Source: Terebella lapidaria (taxonomy: Eukaryota > Annelida > Polychaeta > Terebellida > Terebellidae). Taken from it: DNA of 64,000 nucleotides. The position numbers were made by a program, and so were the translations under genes. The notes below the pieces were generated by a model, which had not been told where the DNA came from, searched no databases, and saw only the letters and a list, made by a program, of their open reading frames with translations. The stretch covers positions 8,482,181 to 8,546,180 of the forward strand of contig OX424570.1 in the NCBI GenBank assembly GCA_949152475.1, read 5' to 3'. Positions 60,550 through 64,000 of the stretch are shown piece after piece; position 1 is the stretch's first letter; the number at the start of each line of letters is the position of its first letter.

Positions 60550-61916
60550 TTACCCTCGCCCCGTAGGGGGGCGAGGGTATTGCAATTGGGTCTGTCCGTT
60601 TGTATGTCTGTTTGTTTGTCTGTCTGTCTGTCTGTCTGTCCGCGCGCATATCTCAAAGATCAACATGAAACTAATAGGGATGAAGCGGTATCTCAGTGGC
60701 TCGGTCCTCCTCGAATCTGGTCAAAATCGGACAAAAACTGTTGCCATGGCAACGGAAAATGTAAAAATCAATAATTGACCATAACTTCGGTTCTAATCAA
60801 GATAATTTTTTCTAACTAATTTTGTATTTTTCTATGGCCAATTCCTGATCATCTGATATATGGCCCGTGGTCGTAGGACCAAAACTCTCCATTATCGCCC
60901 GATGTCGAAAAATTGGGGGCCAGCGACGTTTCAGTGCAAATGTCCGCGCTCATAACTCAAAGGCAAACGGTCCGATCGATTTGAAACTTATAAGGCAAGA
61001 GTGCTATGGTGGTGGCTCAGTCCCTTCAGAATTTTACCAAAATCGGATGGAAACGGTTGCCATGGCAACGGAAAAAAGAAAATCACATCATTGGCTCTAA
61101 CTCAGGTTCTACTTGATATTAATTTTTCCAACTATTTTTGTATTTTTCTTTGGCCAATTTCCAATCGTTTGGTGTACAACCGATGGTCGTACGACGAAAA
61201 CTCTCTATTATCGCCCGATGTCGAAAAATTGGGGGTTACGATTTCGGTTATTTTTGGCAAGCGACGTTTCAGTGCAAATGTCCGCGCTCATAACTCAAAG
61301 GCAAACGGCCCGATCGATTTGAAATTTATAGGGCAAGAGTGCTATGGTGGTGGCTCAGTTCTTTTAAAATTTTACCAAAATCGGATGGAAACGGTTGCCA
61401 TGGCAACGGAAAAAAGAAATTCACATCATTGGCTCTAACTCCGGTTTTACTTGATACTAATTTTTCCAACTATTTTTGTATTTTTCTTTGGCCAATTCCC
61501 GATCGTTTGGTGTACGACCGATGGTCGTACGACGAGAACTCTCTATTATCGCCCAATGTCGAAAAATTGGTGGTCACGATTCCGGTTATTTTTGGCCAGC
61601 GACGTTTCAGTGCAAATGTCTGCGCTCATAACTCAAAGGCAAACGGTCCGATCGATTTGAAATTTATAGGGCTGGAGTGCTATGGTAGTGGCTCAGAAAA
61701 AGGTTGCCATGGCAACGGAAAAAAGAAAATCACATAATTGGCTATAACTCCGGTTCTAATCAATTTTAAATCTTCAACCTATTTTTGTATTTTTCTTTGG
61801 CCAATTCCCAATCGTATGGCGTACAACCGTTGGTCTTAAGACCAAAACTCTCAATTATCGCCTAATTTTAGTGACTAAATCTGAAGGGCGAGGGTTTGCA
61901 ATCTCTGATTGTCTCG
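60550..61916 (+). mobile_element. X-box tandem-unit element, copy 3
   Basis: TTACCCTCGCCCCGTAGGGG hairpin at the start, then GGGTCTGTCCG and a GTCT repeat. Four units have GTTGCCATGGCAAC near 60740, 61056 and 61394, and a shortened fourth has one near 61703. The end is GAGGGTTTGCAATCTCTGAT plus TGTCTCG. It splits module M3 of the tandem array at a site different from copy 2. Confidence 0.75.
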
Positions 61917-63470
61917 TTGAAAATGTTTCCTGTTAAATAAAGTACCATCACCATGAAGAATTGGCAATACCACTGAAATTTAAAAGAATTGAAATGTAGT
62001 TGGCGAGTGATATTCACAACACATATGATATAGCAATGATGCATGTATTTTTGGTCCTTGATCGAACACGGTAGGATAGTAAACTGAACACAACGCAGTA
62101 TGAATGTATGTACACACACAATAACTAACTAAGACACTTATCGTCATGTGATATGGTCTGCCGAATATTAATTGAAAAAGGCGGCGAGAGTATCATGATG
62201 AGCTCGGCTAATCACCCGCGATATAGTGATATCCCCGATTCGATCATGACCATGATGGGTGTGAATGCTGATAGTTCAGTTTTACCGCCAAGGTCACATG
62301 GATGCTAAACGATTACTAGCGCTTCAGCGCCTCCTGTGTTTTTCCCTAGGTCACACAGATGCTAAGCGATAACTGGCGCCTCATCGCCTTCTGTGCCACT
62401 TTTTATCTGAGCTGCTATGCGATGCCCGTGTCATCTCCATCCACCCTGCCACATCTCTTAAGTCGGTGACCGACCTAGTTCTTTTGTCTAGGGGTCAGGC
62501 CATGTTAGTGCCACTGACGTGAGCTCAGATTTTTTGGACGGAACTTCGACACACTGTAAGGATAATGCAATTTCTGCAAAATAAGGCATAAGTGAGGGGG
62601 TGATACGATGTCCGAGATACTACTGCCCATTTATGTACTTCACAAAATGTTAGCAGCGGTTGATATTCTCCAGAAATCACGTTTATTTCATCAATATTTA
62701 CCCCCAATTTCAACACGGTGATCACGTTCATCGTCATTTTCAAATACTTCTGATGTCCGATACGATGTCCGAGATACTGCTGCCCATTTATGAACCTCGC
62801 AAAAAGTTAGCAGCGGTTGATAATCCCCAGAAATAACGTTTATTTCATCCATGTTTACCTCCAAATTCGACACGGTGATCACGTTCATCGTCATTTTCAA
62901 ATACTTCTGGACATTTATTTAAATGGTCTCTACACGGAAGTTGAGGTAATGATCTCTGGTTTCATATAGCCTGTGAATATGTTGTAAGTTTCAGTTATTC
63001 CTAAAGGGTTTGGGGATTTCAGTTATTCCACCGATTTGGGGATCACAAAAAAGTCTCTTTTGACAGGGAAGTCTTATTTCGTATATGTACGATTGCAATT
63101 ATTTTTCCATGCTCTATTACCATTGTTCCAGCACAATCCCTCAGTTCTCGAGCATTCCGAAGCTCATGTATGATGTTGGCATTGACAAAAACGAAGACAT
63201 TATTGACTGATTGGTCAGCCAATGCCCTTGCCCTTTACCGAAGGATAAATTCCAGTGACTCTGTGCTCTTTTTGTCCTCAATCATTCTTTGTCTTAGCTT
63301 TTCTCTGTGGTTTGTAATGCCGGGATGTCCCAACGATTCTGAGATTTTCTTGGTCTCAGATGGGATGTCTGTATCTAATCTGTCCATTAGTTGCTTGGGA
63401 TTGGAATGCATCATATGCCACCCTTTTCGCTGTCTCGATTGATTGTCTGTTCTTTGGTTTAGTCCACGGG
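61917..63470. repeat. Tandem array, last part of M3
   Basis: Follows module M3 in order (AATGTTTCCTGTTAAATA, CACATGGATGCTAA, CTTTGTCTTAGCTTTTCT, TGTCTCGATTGATTGTCTGT) with marked divergence. It holds a 157-bp tandem duplication at 62602-62908 (unit starting GATACGATGTCCGAGATACT). Confidence 0.6.
62602..62908. repeat. 157-bp tandem duplication
   Basis: Copies at 62602-62758 and 62759-62908 share GATACGATGTCCGAGATACT and CACGGTGATCACGTTCATCG. They differ at a handful of positions. Confidence 0.85.
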
Positions 63471-63660
63471 AATTTATGTAAACCAATTTTGTGTAAATCA
63501 AATCACTTGGTTATGTACAGTATTTCGGCAACCGATTTCAACAGACGCTGGTTCACGATAGAGTGACAATAATGGTGCTTTATCGCCAATATTATCGGAT
63601 TTGAAATATGTTTGTGGAATTTGATCAAATAATGAGAAGAATTTGATCAAAAAGAAGAAT

Positions 63661-63805
63661 TCCAGAAACAACTACATATACCACACTGTCTGCCCCTGAT
63701 GACGCCAGTGTGTCTTTTGATAAAGTAATTGGTCGGGCTTTGTTTCTATTGCAAAATGTTGTATTTTATGTTTGTTATTGGAATCATCAAAATTTGGCTG
63801 TAAAG
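63661..63805. repeat. Fragment of the small TIR element
   Basis: Nearly identical to 37097-37243 (CACTGTCTGCCCCTGA, GACGCCAGTGTGTCTTTTGA, TTGGAATCATCAAAATTTGG). The rest of the window (63806-64000) shows nothing recognisable. Confidence 0.75.
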
Positions 63806-64000
63806 GGCCATTTATACTGCATCGCTTTCGCTTCGCTATCACTTCACTTTCATTGAAAAGCTAATCGCTAATCGCTAAAAGAAGACATAGATTATTTTCA
63901 AAACTACACTAGAATATCAGCGGGATGTTTTGAACATCTGATAGAAAAGTTGTAATCTTATATAATCAAATGTCAAAGATTTTTGATATCTATGACAACG

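Larger units (their letters stand above)
30652..63470. repeat. Long tandem array, ~2.75-kb unit, with nested elements
   Basis: The same ordered modules recur: M1 (GGGAGTGGTC...ATTCTTTTTGACAG), M2 (AGCAACTGGGGGAAAATAT...), then M3 (TCTATTATCTGCTTGGTTGT ... CTTTTTGGCTGTCTCAATTG). M3 runs directly into the next M1. M1 starts lie near 30652, 34220, 35164, 40078 and 54900. Unit 1 minus its internal 741-bp duplication is 2827 bp. Unit 3 minus two inserted elements is about 2.74 kb. Units 2 and 4 lack blocks, and unit 5 is split by several insertions. Short frames inside do not stay open between units, so the repeat looks noncoding. Confidence 0.75.

Overview
The window is nuclear DNA of an animal, most likely a marine invertebrate. 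The genes carry spliceosomal introns, the intergenic DNA is AT-rich and crowded with dispersed repeats, and the palindrome TACATGTA recurs throughout. Gene content (a DUF6589 gene of the kind expanded in amphioxus, cnidarians and molluscs, an invertebrate-type beta-1,4-(N-acetyl)galactosaminyltransferase, an SLC35A-like transporter, a family A GPCR) fits amphioxus, hemichordates or a lophotrochozoan. The sequence alone does not settle which.

Layout. 1-2242 is the 3' part of a GC-rich LTR retroelement (fossil). 2412-9075 (minus) is a multi-exon gene with an N-terminal Cys motif, a DUF6589 domain and two PHD fingers; its first intron holds an inverted relative of the same LTR element (6059-7615). 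10080-11760 is a noncoding repeat rich in GCAACC/GGTTGC palindromes, with a relative at 29400-30275. 11871-14511 (plus) is a seven-exon B4GALT-family enzyme with a Cys-rich tail. 16539-19497 (minus) is a three-exon nucleotide-sugar transporter lying tail-to-tail with it. 23877-28521 (minus) is a four-exon rhodopsin-like GPCR.

From about 30.6 kb to the end I find no host gene. This half is built on a long tandem repeat with a unit of about 2.75-2.8 kb (starts near 30652, 34220, 35164, 40078 and 54900). Into it have jumped a Polinton/Maverick-related fossil (40214-51822, flanked by a 6-bp duplication), three copies of an element carrying the RFX X-box palindrome in ~310-350 bp tandem units, an element made of nuclear-receptor-like TGACCT units, a small TIR element, a Tc1 fragment and a 1.6-kb fold-back element built from a 20-bp minisatellite.

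The transferase and transporter could serve the same Golgi glycan pathway: the enzyme has Leu where vertebrate beta4GalT1 has Tyr289, which predicts UDP-GalNAc use. Their proximity may still be chance. No CRISPR, operon or rRNA gene is present, and I could not identify a tRNA gene by eye. Exon borders were set by hand from splice consensus, reading-frame phase and conserved motifs, so individual borders may be off.
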